Below, in pieces: positions 35,746 through 44,225 of a stretch of 50,628 nucleotides of DNA (positions are counted from its first letter, which is position 1; the number at the start of each line of letters is the position of its first letter). This stretch comes from Verrucomicrobiota bacterium (GTDB taxonomy: Bacteria > Verrucomicrobiota > Verrucomicrobiia > Chthoniobacterales > Terrimicrobiaceae). The notes under the pieces are model-generated. The model was not told the DNA's origin, ran no database searches, and saw only the letters and a list, made by a program, of their open reading frames with translations. A program made the position numbers and the translations under genes. The stretch spans positions 1 to 50,628 of the forward strand of contig JAPLTG010000014.1 of NCBI GenBank assembly GCA_026398255.1, given 5' to 3'.

Positions 35746-38700
35746 TTAAGGCGCTGACGGCGCAGCGCCCTCCAGGTTCGTTTGTGTGGTGAAATTTTTT
35801 CTCTTTCGCCAGAGCCACACTCCACCGCCTAGAACGAGCAGGAGGCCGGTGGCCCAGGTTTCGGGCTCGGGGACGGGGATGATTTGATTGCCCCAGGCGG
35901 GTGTGAACCCTGTCGCTTCCAATCCTAAATCGAAGCCGGTGCCTAGGAAGCTGTCGCCACCGCCCACCGCGCCGCTGTGGAACCGGATGTTCGCCAGGGT
36001 TACATCGCTGAGGTCCGGGCCATAATAGACTTTGTCGGTGTCGTTGCCGGTTCCCCCATTCCACAGCGTCGTGCCGGTCCAGTTGTAGATGTCGAGCGTG
36101 AAGGTGCTCATGACAAAGTTATCGAACATGATGGATACGCTGCCATCTCCCAGGTCGATGATGGAGTTTTTGCTCAAGGTTAAGTTATCCACCAATCCGC
36201 TGTAGGTTCCGTTGTCGTTCGCGCTCACGAGCAGCGTGCCGCCGTTGACTTGGACGGTATTGTTGGATCCGAGGGCGTTGGCGTTGGCGGCGTTGAGCGT
36301 GCCGGCGTTGATGACTGTCGAACCGTTGTAGGAGTTCGAACCAGAGAGGATCAATGTGCCGTTGCCGTTTTTGGTGACTCCGCCGTTGCCGGAGACCACG
36401 CCGGAGATGGTGAGTGTGTCGCTGGTGTCGATATCCCAAGTGGCATTGTTCACCGTGATCGCTCCGCTGAGCGTGGCGCTTTGGGAGGCGAGGACATTGT
36501 AGACCGACATGGCGTTTGTGATCGTGCCTGTCGTATCGAATTTCAGGAGCGAGGTGGCATCGGTCTGCGTGATCGTGCCGGTGCCGGCAGCGGCGGCGTT
36601 GCCGATCACGAACGTGCCGGTGTTGAGCGTGGTGCCGCCAGAGTAGGTATTGCTGCCGGAGAGGGTGAGGGTGCCGCTGCCGTTTTTCGTAAGAGCGCCG
36701 GTGCCGCTGATGATGCCGGAGAGGATTTGGTTGCTATTCGAGCCAGCGATGAGGGCTCCGCTGTTGGCGATGTTGCCGGAGTAACTGCCTCCGCCAAGCA
36801 GTCCGGTGGAAGCGATTTCCAAGGTGCTCGAATTGATGGTCGTCGAGCCGGAGTAGGTATTGTTGCCGCTTAGGGATAGCACGCCGGCGCCATTTTTTGT
36901 GAAGCCACTCGTGTTCGTGGAATCCAGCGCACTGGCGAAGGTGACATTGTTTCCATTGGTATCGACGAGGATCACTCCGGTGCTGTTTTTGATACGGGAG
37001 GAAATGTCCGTGGTGATGCCGCCCCCATATTGAAGCCCACCGCCCGTGAAAGTGATGTTGCCCGAGGTTCCCAATCCATTGGCATGGCCCAGGGAAATCG
37101 TTCCGGCGTTGACCGTAGTGACACCGGTGTAGGTGTTGTTGCCACTGAGGGTGAGCGTGCCGTTGCCGATCTTCGTAAGTGCCAGCGTGCCTGCGGTGTT
37201 CTTGATGACGCCGGAGAAGGTGCTCGTGGCATCATTGTCACCGACCGTCAAAGTCGGCGTCCCGCTCACGCCATCCAGCGTGCCGTTACCCGAAAGACCG
37301 TTGATGGTTTCGCTGAAGCCGGCCATTTTGAGGGTGCCAGAGTTGATGATGAGGTTGCCTTTGCCGGCGCCGTTGGAGATTTGTTCGGAGCGGCCAAGCG
37401 TGATGGTGGAATTTGCGGTGCTGATCGTAGTGTTGCCCGCATAGCTGTTGGCAGCACCTGCGTTGTTCAGGGTCAGATTGAGGGTTCCATTGCTCTGGGT
37501 CATTACAGTCAGTCCCGAGATGCCCGAGATCGCACCGGTCACACTGCCTGTCTGCCCGGAGTTTGTTGAATTGAAGATGGCATCGGCCAGATTCGCATTG
37601 ATTGCTCCGGCGATGATGGGATTGGAGGACGCGATGCGAAAGGCCCCCAATTCGGAAGCATCATTCCCTTGAGCGCTGTTCACCACGATGGCATTTTTAA
37701 ATGTGCCGCCCGAGGCCATGTAGATTTGTGACTTGTCGGTGGTGGAGGCCCCCACGGTGACCACGCCTGTTCCGAAAATACCGCTGGTCAAAGCCCCGGG
37801 AGTCCCGGCTCCGATATCTCCACTCGTCCACAGGATTCGGGTGGATGTGGACCCTGTTCCATTTCCCAAAGCGGTGCCGCCGGAGTAGGTGTTTGCCGTG
37901 TTTGTGAGGATGGTGCTGGCCGTGCTGCCTCCAAAAAGTTGGAGTCCCATGCTGCCGGTGAAGAGCTGTGCGCTGGCGGTGCCTGGCATGGCGGTGACGA
38001 TTCTCAGTGTCCCGCCGCTGCCAGCACCGGAGCTGTCCGTGATGGTTCCGGTGGCAGTGGAGAGGCTGCTGATCGTGTTGTTGAAGCCACCGAGATCCAT
38101 GGTAGCGCCTGCGGCCACGCTCACCGCGCTGTTGCCGCCGAAGCTGCTGGTGCTACCCGCCTTGAGTGTGCCGGCGCTGACGGTCGTGGATCCCGTGTAG
38201 GTATTGCTTCCAGCGAGTGTGAGTGTGCCAGTGCCGTTCTTGGTCATGCCGCCCGTGCCACTGATAACGCCGGAGAGGGTTGTGCTCGAATTGGACCCGC
38301 CTGAAGTGAGGGTGTAGGACCCCAGTGCGATGTTGCCTGCACCCGCGATCGAACCCACCGTCTCACTGACACCGAGGTTGAGCACGGCCCCGCTGGAAAC
38401 CGTCACCGCGCTTGTGTCAGCTATGGCACTGCCACCATTAAGACTAAGAGTGCCAGCATTGATCGTAGTGGATCCCGTGTAGGTATTCGCACCGCTGAGC
38501 GTGAGCGTGCCAGCGCCATTCTTTGTCATGCCGCCCGTGCCACTGATAACGCCGGAGAGGGTTGTGCTCGAATTGGACCCGCCTGAAGTGAGGGTGTAGG
38601 ACCCCAGTGCGATGTTGCCTGCGCCCGCGATCGAGCCCACCGTCTCACTGGCACTGAGATTGAGCACGGCCCCGCTGGAAACCGACACTGCACCTGTGTC

Positions 38701-41289
38701 TGAGATGGCGCTGCCACCATTGAGCGTCAGCGTGCCAGCAGAGATGGTTGTCGCTCCGGAGTAGGTGTTGGCTCCACTGAGCGTGAGCGTGCTGTTACCT
38801 GCCTTGGAGAGGCTACCGGTTCCGGAGATAGCCCCGCTGATTGTGATGTTCCCAGCGGTGGCGTTAATTACGCCGGTGGAAGAACCGCCAAACGCCATGG
38901 CCATATTGATCGTCTGGGCATTGGCGGAGTTGTTGGTGATATCTCCTTTCACTGTGAGCGCCGCGCCCCCACTTGCACCGGCTGATCCGGCATTTGCGGC
39001 CAGCGTGTAAGCACCCGCCGAGGCATCAAAGGTGATGCCCGCGATCGATGAGAGCGTGCCGCTGGCAATGTCATTTGTCGCCGTGCCACCGGCACCGGTG
39101 AAAGCGGTGCTCAGATCGGTGACGAGTGCTGGGCTGAAGCCGGATGACCAATTGCCAGTGGTGCCGGACCATGTCGATTGGTTCGAGGCTGTGTAGCTGA
39201 GTGTGATTGTCCCTCCACTCGGGTTGGTGAGGGCCCACAGCCCCGTGCGGTCTCCAGAGGCGATGCCAAAGTTGTTAAAGTTGAGACTGAAGTTTCCGGA
39301 GCTAAATCCCGTTTGGCTTGAGGCGCTGATGATGTCCCAGCTGTAGCTTCCACCATTACTCCACCCCGTAGGCGTGCCGTTGAGATAAATCGTGAACGGA
39401 CTGGCCGCCGTGTTGTTAAGCGTCAATGCACCACTGGCGGTAATCTGGTCGTAATCGACACCTGCCACCGAGGCATTCACATTGCCGATCGTAAAATTGT
39501 ATCCGCCGCCTCCGTTGAAGGTCAGAGAGGAGGCATTGAATTTTGCTGCTGCTGCAGCGGTTCCGGCCGAGATGACTGCTCCGGTATTGATCGTGAGCGC
39601 ACTCGAAGAGAGGTTGCCACTCACGGCCAGCGTGCCGCCGCTCACCGTGGTCGCCCCGCTGTAGGTGTTTTCACCACTTAGTGTGAGTGCGCCCGTGCCA
39701 GTTTTGGTGAGGGCACCCGTGCCGCTAATAACTCCGGACACTGTCGTGTTCGAGTTCGCCCCGCCTGCAGTGAGGGTATTTGAACCCAGCGCAATGTTGC
39801 CCGCACCTGCTATCGAGCCCACTGTCTCGCTGGCCCCCAGATTGAAAACGGCCCCACTGGAGACGCTAACGGCGCTGGAGTCGGAGATCGCACTTCCACC
39901 GCTCACAGTGAGCGTGCCGGCGCTGATGGTGGTGGCTCCGACATAGGTGTTGGCTCCCGAGAGGGTGAGCGTGCCAGAACCGATCTTCGTGAGGGCCAGG
40001 GTGCCTGCGGTATTTTTGATCACCCCAGAGAAGGTGCTCGTCGCGTCATTGTCGCCGACGGTCAGAGTCGGCGTGCCACTCACGCCATCCACCGTGCCGT
40101 TGCTCGAGAGTCCGTTGATGGTTTCACTGAAGCTGGCCATGTTGAATGTGCCGGAGTTGATGATGAGGTTGCCTTTGCCGGCGCCGTTGGCGATTTGATC
40201 GGATTTGCCGAGCGTCAAGGTCGAATTGGTGCCGTTAATAGTTGTGTTTCCCGCGTAGGTGTTGGCGTTCACGGTCGAATTGAGCGTTACATTGAGACCG
40301 CCGCTGCCTTGTGTTAAAACAACCAAGCCCGAGTTGCCAGAGACCACCCCGTTCACGGTGGCTATTCTACCGACGCCATTTTGCGCTTGAAACGTGACAT
40401 CAGCCAGATTGGCGTTGATTGCGCCATTAAGGGTGAGCGGCCCCCCTTCCAACCGGAATGCCCCGAAACTGGCACCGTCTCCCAGCGCGGTGTTCACTAC
40501 AACGGCATTGTTAATTATCGTATTACTAAAGAGATAAAACTGCGCTTTGTCCGTCGCAGCCAAACCGAACGTGATCGCTCCTGTGCCCAGGATGCCATTG
40601 GTTACAACACCTGCGGTCATCGTGCCGATCGTGCCACTTCCAATCCAGCGGGAACCTGCACTACTGGCGCCATAGATCGTTCCGCCAGAATAGGTGTTGT
40701 TCGCGTTGCCAAGAATATTGTTACCAACAAAATTGAGACCCAGGCTGCCGGTGAATAAATTGGTGAGCGTCCCGCTCAGAGCGGTTGAAACCTTCAGGGT
40801 TCCGCCACTGCCTGCTGCAGAACTGTCGGTAATGGCGCCAGCACTTGCATTGGAAAGACTTGATATGGTGTTATTAAAGCCAACGAGATCCAGGACTGCA
40901 CCAGATCCAACAGTGAAGGCGCTGCTGCTGCTCAACCCGGTGGTGCTGCCCGCCTTGAGTGTGCCGGCGTTGATGGTGGTCGCGCCGGAGTAGGTGCTGT
41001 TCCCGGAGAGGGTAAGCGTGCCGGTGCCATTCTTGGTGAGGCCCGCGGAGCCTGTGATCGCCGAGGAAATCGTGTTGGATGCATTGCTGACAGTGATCGT
41101 CGGTGTCGTGCCACCGAGGGAGATGGTGCCGCCGGAGAGGACGACTGCACCGGATTGGGATCCGAAGGTGAGGGAGTTTGCGCTCACTGTGCCGGAGACC
41201 GTGATCGTGCCCGCCCCCAAGCCATAGGAGGCGGTGCCTGTGCCGAAATTCAAGGCATCGGCTGTGGTGGTGTTCGTCGTGCCGGACAT
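35746..41289 (-). CDS. ARP2: giant beta-strand repeat protein with PEP-CTERM tail, 5' truncated
   Basis: 1847 residues from the first in-frame Met; the frame is open to a stop at 41419-41421 but has no signal peptide, so the native start is lost. Dozens of repeats like SGTGALTKNGSGTLTLSGSNTY alternate with longer blocks; two ~330-residue blocks (around 116-450 and 1080-1420) are diverged copies of each other, and a 94-codon tandem repeat lies at 38243-38806. The C-terminus keeps the in-frame signal PVPEPETWATGLLLVLGGGV with RKRK. N- and C-terminal parts closely match ARP1 while the middle differs. Without a signal peptide it should not be exported. Confidence 0.85.
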   Translation of the reverse strand: MSGTTNTTTADALNFGTGTASYGLGAGTITVSGTVSANSLTFGSQSGAVVLSGGTISLGGTTPTITVSNASNTISSAITGSAGLTKNGTGTLTLSGNSTYSGATTINAGTLKAGSTTGLSSSSAFTVGSGAVLDLVGFNNTISSLSNASAGAITDSSAAGSGGTLKVSTALSGTLTNLFTGSLGLNFVGNNILGNANNTYSGGTIYGASSAGSRWIGSGTIGTMTAGVVTNGILGTGAITFGLAATDKAQFYLFSNTIINNAVVVNTALGDGASFGAFRLEGGPLTLNGAINANLADVTFQAQNGVGRIATVNGVVSGNSGLVVLTQGSGGLNVTLNSTVNANTYAGNTTINGTNSTLTLGKSDQIANGAGKGNLIINSGTFNMASFSETINGLSSNGTVDGVSGTPTLTVGDNDATSTFSGVIKNTAGTLALTKIGSGTLTLSGANTYVGATTISAGTLTVSGGSAISDSSAVSVSSGAVFNLGASETVGSIAGAGNIALGSNTLTAGGANSNTTVSGVISGTGALTKTGTGALTLSGENTYSGATTVSGGTLAVSGNLSSSALTINTGAVISAGTAAAAAKFNASSLTFNGGGGYNFTIGNVNASVAGVDYDQITASGALTLNNTAASPFTIYLNGTPTGWSNGGSYSWDIISASSQTGFSSGNFSLNFNNFGIASGDRTGLWALTNPSGGTITLSYTASNQSTWSGTTGNWSSGFSPALVTDLSTAFTGAGGTATNDIASGTLSSIAGITFDASAGAYTLAANAGSAGASGGAALTVKGDITNNSANAQTINMAMAFGGSSTGVINATAGNITISGAISGTGSLSKAGNSTLTLSGANTYSGATTISAGTLTLNGGSAISDTGAVSVSSGAVLNLSASETVGSIAGAGNIALGSYTLTSGGSNSSTTLSGVISGTGGMTKNGAGTLTLSGANTYTGSTTINAGTLSLNGGSAIADTSAVTVSSGAVLNLGVSETVGSIAGAGNIALGSYTLTSGGSNSSTTLSGVISGTGGMTKNGTGTLTLAGSNTYTGSTTVSAGTLKAGSTSSFGGNSAVSVAAGATMDLGGFNNTISSLSTATGTITDSSGAGSGGTLRIVTAMPGTASAQLFTGSMGLQLFGGSTASTILTNTANTYSGGTALGNGTGSTSTRILWTSGDIGAGTPGALTSGIFGTGVVTVGASTTDKSQIYMASGGTFKNAIVVNSAQGNDASELGAFRIASSNPIIAGAINANLADAIFNSTNSGQTGSVTGAISGISGLTVMTQSNGTLNLTLNNAGAANSYAGNTTISTANSTITLGRSEQISNGAGKGNLIINSGTLKMAGFSETINGLSGNGTLDGVSGTPTLTVGDNDATSTFSGVIKNTAGTLALTKIGNGTLTLSGNNTYTGVTTVNAGTISLGHANGLGTSGNITFTGGGLQYGGGITTDISSRIKNSTGVILVDTNGNNVTFASALDSTNTSGFTKNGAGVLSLSGNNTYSGSTTINSSTLEIASTGLLGGGSYSGNIANSGALIAGSNSNQILSGIISGTGALTKNGSGTLTLSGSNTYSGGTTLNTGTFVIGNAAAAGTGTITQTDATSLLKFDTTGTITNAMSVYNVLASQSATLSGAITVNNATWDIDTSDTLTISGVVSGNGGVTKNGNGTLILSGSNSYNGSTVINAGTLNAANANALGSNNTVQVNGGTLLVSANDNGTYSGLVDNLTLSKNSIIDLGDGSVSIMFDNFVMSTFTLDIYNWTGTTLWNGGTGNDTDKVYYGPDLSDVTLANIRFHSGAVGGGDSFLGTGFDLGLEATGFTPAWGNQIIPVPEPETWATGLLLVLGGGVWLWRKRKNFTTQTNLEGAAPSAP
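35750..35769. repeat. REP-type hairpin at the ARP2 stop codon
   Basis: GGCGCTG-acggcg-CAGCGCC followed by CTCC. On the minus strand it encodes the last residues (GAAPSAP) before the stop. Matches 30480-30499 and 15371-15389 apart from the loop. Confidence 0.75.
38243..38806 (-). repeat. 94-codon tandem duplication inside ARP2
   Basis: Two adjacent 282-bp units (38243-38524 and 38525-38806) are nearly identical over their first ~170 bases and similar after that. A third, more diverged relative lies about 1.2 kb further on (39697-39860). The unit keeps the frame, so it changes protein length by whole repeats. Confidence 0.75.
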
Positions 41290-41386
41290 GGCGTTGACTC
41301 CCGTCGCGGAAGTGCTCCAGCCTTGAGTCGCGTTGTTCGTGGTCGGTGCCGCCCAAGTGCCACCAGCCGTGCCAAAGCCCGTCGTG
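41177..41386 (-). repeat. 210-bp direct repeat, copy A (5' end of ARP2)
   Basis: Matches 43169-43378 with two mismatches that I can see. It encodes the mature N-terminal segment TTGFGTAGGTWAAPTTNNAT and the following residues. Upstream of copy A the sequence is unrelated to any ARP gene, so the join at 41386/41387 is a rearrangement point. Confidence 0.9.
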
Positions 41387-41537
41387 GTAGGATTGGGGCT
41401 GCGTAGATGCGGAAAAATCTAAGGAGGGGCATGGCCGACATAGGGGATCGTAGGTTTGGGGGTTATTTATCCATTTCAGGGCTGGGAAAATGCGATGGAT
41501 CCTTGAGCTTCAAAACCAGATCTAGAATTTGAAAACC

Positions 41538-41551
41538 TGGCCAATTGGCTA
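41538..41551. promoter_or_regulatory. TGGCCA palindrome, copy upstream of araC
   Basis: TGGCCAATTGGCTA, one mismatch from the palindrome TGGCCA-N2-TGGCCA found at 35336-35353, 43533-43546 and 43951-43964. It lies between the truncated ARP2 start and the AraC gene, about 270 bp before the latter. Confidence 0.5.
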
Positions 41552-41558
41552 ATTTTCG

Positions 41559-41751
41559 TTATTTGGCGGAGCCTCGTCCACCGATCCTCACCTCGACTGA
41601 GTTGGCTCCCGGCTTTGCTGCGCCGTTGATATCGACCCGGGAAGGTCGCGGCAAACGTGGAGGGCGCTCCCAGGCAAGCAGGCAAAAGAAACAAAAACGC
41701 AAAAATGAGTTTTTGCGTGGAAGGCGTGAGGAGGAGCACAGTGGGTTTCAT
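41559..41751 (-). pseudogene. Remnant of a secreted protein (signal peptide plus short C-terminal piece)
   Basis: From ATG 41751 the minus strand encodes a clear signal peptide (KLIFAFLFLLPACLGAPSTF). After a frame change, VDINGAAKPGANSVEVRIGG and a stop at 41559-41561 follow; this resembles the beta-sandwich end of secreted glycosidases (D-x-G--KPG-N-VEVR). The two ends suggest an internal deletion of a large gene, leaving under 200 bp. Part of the rearranged zone between ARP2 and ARP3. Confidence 0.5.
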
Positions 41752-41817
41752 GCGGGGGGAATTCAGGGAATTCGGTAGAGTCTTGTGACAAGTTGTTATT
41801 GACGCCGAAATTTGTCT

Positions 41818-42696
41818 ATGTCCTATACAACCTTAATTGTGTCTAATTCATCCAAATCTACCTCCCGCGCCGAAGCCGCCACAGAATCCACCTCGAGGCT
41901 ATTGATTGTCTACGACCCCCTCTGGTCCAATCTTCCCGAAAAAGGCCTTCTCCTGCACGAATGCGGATATCTGGAACTAGCAGACAACTGGAATTTCACT
42001 GCGGTCTTCAGCCCTTTTTGGCGCTTGTATTGGAACCCGGATCCCGGCTTTTCGATTGATTTCTCGGGTCAGATCGTGGAGTTGCACTCGGACAACCTGG
42101 TGTTGATTCCCCCGCACTGCTCCTACGATTGCTGGACGAAAAACCCCACCCCGCATTTCTGGATTCATTTCAGCTACCACAAAACGCCAGCGACTCCCCA
42201 AGCCATCGTGTCCAAGCCCTGCGCGGCGGAGTTGGGCGTGATCCAGGACCTTCAGGGAGTCATCAAACAAAGCCGCGCCGAGGAAACACCCGAGCGCGGA
42301 AGGTTGCTCGGAACCGCCTTGGCGCAGATCGCATTATCCCGCACTGACATTGAATGGAAGCAAACCATGCCCACCCATCTTGCCAAACTCCAACGCCACA
42401 TCGACGAGAATTTCGCCGGGGATTTGAGCAACCCCACCCTCGCCAAGTTTGCAGGGACCAGCCTGACCGGCCTGGGACGACTCTTCCATCGCTACCTCGG
42501 GACCAGGGCCGCCCAATATGTCTCCGAGGTGCGAGTGCGAAAAGCCTCCGCCCTCCTCCGAGGAACCAGTCAAAGTATCGAGCAGATCGCCGAGCAGACA
42601 GGCTTCCCGAACCGCTATTATTTCAGCAGAGTCTTCAAAAAAATGACCAGCCACTCCCCGGCGAACTTTCGTGCAAAATACCGCTTCTCGGCTTGA
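41818..42696 (+). CDS. AraC family transcriptional regulator
   Basis: 292 residues from ATG 41818 (a TTG at 41812 is also possible). The N-terminal ~170 residues form a cupin-like sensing domain with repeated aromatic residues (FSPFWRLYWNPDPGF, LIPPHCSYDCW, FWIHFSYH). The C-terminal double helix-turn-helix has HIDENFAGDLSNPTLAKFAG, VRVRKASALLRGTSQSIEQI and the signature GFPNRYYFSRVFKK. Such regulators usually sense a sugar and act on nearby genes; here the candidates are the ARP genes or the polysaccharide block starting at 44333. A CTTGT-g-ACAAG inverted repeat lies at 41782-41792, 25 bp before the start. Confidence 0.93.
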   Translation: MSYTTLIVSNSSKSTSRAEAATESTSRLLIVYDPLWSNLPEKGLLLHECGYLELADNWNFTAVFSPFWRLYWNPDPGFSIDFSGQIVELHSDNLVLIPPHCSYDCWTKNPTPHFWIHFSYHKTPATPQAIVSKPCAAELGVIQDLQGVIKQSRAEETPERGRLLGTALAQIALSRTDIEWKQTMPTHLAKLQRHIDENFAGDLSNPTLAKFAGTSLTGLGRLFHRYLGTRAAQYVSEVRVRKASALLRGTSQSIEQIAEQTGFPNRYYFSRVFKKMTSHSPANFRAKYRFSA

Positions 42697-42763
42697 ACGA
42701 AGACCGGAGACGCGAAATTGGAAACAGAAAAGAAATCTCGCGCAGAGGCACGGTGGGAGGGGC

Positions 42764-42829
42764 TCAAGGAGTGTGGGCGTCCCGCCCACGGGGAGGGAGC
42801 TTTGTGGGCAGGATGCCCACGCTCCTTGA
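42764..42829. repeat. Paired-hairpin REP downstream of araC
   Basis: Outer arms TCAAGGAG 42764-42771 and CTCCTTGA 42822-42829 enclose two perfect hairpins, GTGGGCG-tcc-CGCCCAC and GTGGGCA-gga-TGCCCAC. Same architecture as the valS REPs but a different sequence class. May also act as the araC terminator. Confidence 0.8.
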
Positions 42830-42937
42830 ATTTCTCGGCGTCCCAGCGCCTCGGCGGGAGAAACCCCAAGTTTTTACTCCATTTTACCCCCCGCACGGCA
42901 GAGGACGACCGTGGCTACAATCTCATCTGCGGGGAAT

Positions 42938-43168
42938 TCAGGGCGCCTTTTTCAGAATCCAGGTGGTGCGGGGTGCGTCGCCTAGCGGGAGGTTGTAGGT
43001 AATGTTGTATGTTTTTGAGTCAGGATTGCGGGAGGTTTCCCAGAAATCCTTTCCGTGGACGGTTTGGTCGAGCGCCTGGGTCGCGGGCTCGATTCGGGCG
43101 GCCATTTTTGAAGCAAGTCGATCGAGCAATGGAAGATACTCGTCGTAAAACCGATCTTCGGTGGTGAC
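42938..43168 (-). pseudogene. 3' fragment of an unknown gene
   Basis: About 76 codons ending at 42938, with no start of their own; the frame contains TTEDRFYDEYLPLLDRLASK and ends DAPRTTWILKKAP. Composition is protein-like and it stops abruptly where the ARP3 stump begins at 43169. I do not recognise the family. The rest of the gene is not in the window. Confidence 0.5.
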
Positions 43169-43443
43169 TTTGCGCTCACTGTGCCGGAGACCGTGATCGT
43201 GCCAGCCCCCAAGCCATAGGAGGCGGTGCCTGTGCCAAAATTCAAGGCATCGGCTGTGGTGGTGTTCGTCGTGCCGGACATGGCGTTGACTCCCGTCGCG
43301 GAAGTGCTCCAGCCTTGAGTCGCGTTGTTCGTGGTCGGTGCCGCCCAAGTGCCACCAGCCGTGCCAAAGCCCGTCGTGAGCAAACTCAATGCCAAAGCGG
43401 CTGCGCGGGCAGGCATGAGTTGAGGGAGAAGGGGGATTTTCAT
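43169..43443 (-). pseudogene. ARP3: 5' stump of a third beta-strand repeat gene
   Basis: Starts MKIPLLPQLMPARAAALALS like ARP1, but about 20 residues around the cleavage site are missing, so the signal peptide runs straight into TTGFGTAGGTW. After ~90 residues it breaks at 43168 and continues in unrelated sequence, giving a 153-residue hybrid frame down to 42982. 43169-43378 is copy B of the 210-bp repeat. It probably was the native start of ARP2 or of a lost third gene. Confidence 0.8.
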
Positions 43444-43547
43444 TACTGGAATGGGCGGTTGTTACTTTTTCAAAAAGACAAAAAATGTTGTTTGCGAGCC
43501 ATTTGTTAAGCCAAATTCCGTTTTTGGAAATCTGGCCATTTGGCCAA
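43444..43547 (-). promoter_or_regulatory. ARP-type upstream region with TGGCCA palindrome before ARP3
   Basis: Homologous to 35250-35353 over its full length, including a TTTTTCAAAAAGA stretch and, at 43533-43546, TGGCCATTTGGCCA. Spacing of the palindrome to the start codon is the same as for ARP1 (about 87-90 bp), as expected for a functional operator. Confidence 0.6.
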
Positions 43548-43930
43548 TTATTTGGTGCAGGGATTTGACCACCGAGGGCAGGGAGGGCACGGAGGGGGAG
43601 AATTGAAGGCGGAATTTTGACCGCGAAAAACAAGGGGGACATAAACTGTAAACCGGAACACATGCCAGCGGGCGCTGGCTGGGAACCAAGCAACAGGGCG
43701 GTTGCGCGGTAGGCTGCATAAGCAGCCCGAAGGGTGAGACATCCGGGGGGATGCGAACCAACACTGCCTGCCGCAGGCAGCCCGTAGGGTGACATGAGCG
43801 GGAGTGAACACCCGCGCGATAGCGCCATGGTAAAAGGGAAAGTCAAACGTGTAGCCTAGGGTGGGCAACCGGAGCGAAGCCCAGCAACGAGGCAACCGGA
43901 GCGCAGCGGAGTAACGAGGCAAACCGAAAG
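43548..43930. other. Gene-free, hairpin-rich repetitive stretch
   Basis: Part of the ~890-bp gap 43444-44332. Palindromes: GCCAGC-gggc-GCTGGC at 43664-43679, CTGCCTGC-c-GCAGGCAG at 43764-43780, GCGGG/CCCGC at 43798-43815. At 43860-43921 a GCAACCGGAGCG-AGC unit ending in AACGAGGC is repeated twice. Open frames on the minus strand here have skewed, repeat-like composition and are not credible proteins. It could be an RNA or decayed mobile DNA. Confidence 0.45.
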
Positions 43931-43950
43931 CTGGAGGCCGGAAAGAAAAT

Positions 43951-43964
43951 TGGCCAATTGGCCA
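43951..43964. promoter_or_regulatory. TGGCCA palindrome upstream of the polysaccharide block
   Basis: TGGCCAATTGGCCA, a perfect palindrome, about 370 bp before the start at 44333 and followed by a run of A. Fourth member of the recurring motif. Between it and 44225 I see no gene and no clear promoter. Confidence 0.5.
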
Positions 43965-44225
43965 GGATGAAAAAAAAAAACCGCCCCCTAGAGTTCAACT
44001 CATGCCAAAAATCATACTAGACTCGGTTTTTGAAACAGCCTCCTCGTTGATTTCACAAGCGGCTGCCTTGTTGCGTTTCCTCCCGAAGCCCACGCCGTTT
44101 CAAAGGGCGTCTCCCGATGTTTCCAGCCCAACCCAGACATGAATCCCGCCCCACAAAACAAACCCATCCTTCAAAAAACTCGCCCGTCTCCGGAGCCATC
44201 GGCACCTAGCCCTCTCAAACCTTAA

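Noticed and set aside
43548-43922. A 124-codon minus-strand frame upstream of ARP3
   Set aside because: Skewed Arg/Leu/Cys composition in palindromic repeat DNA and no start context; not credible as a protein.
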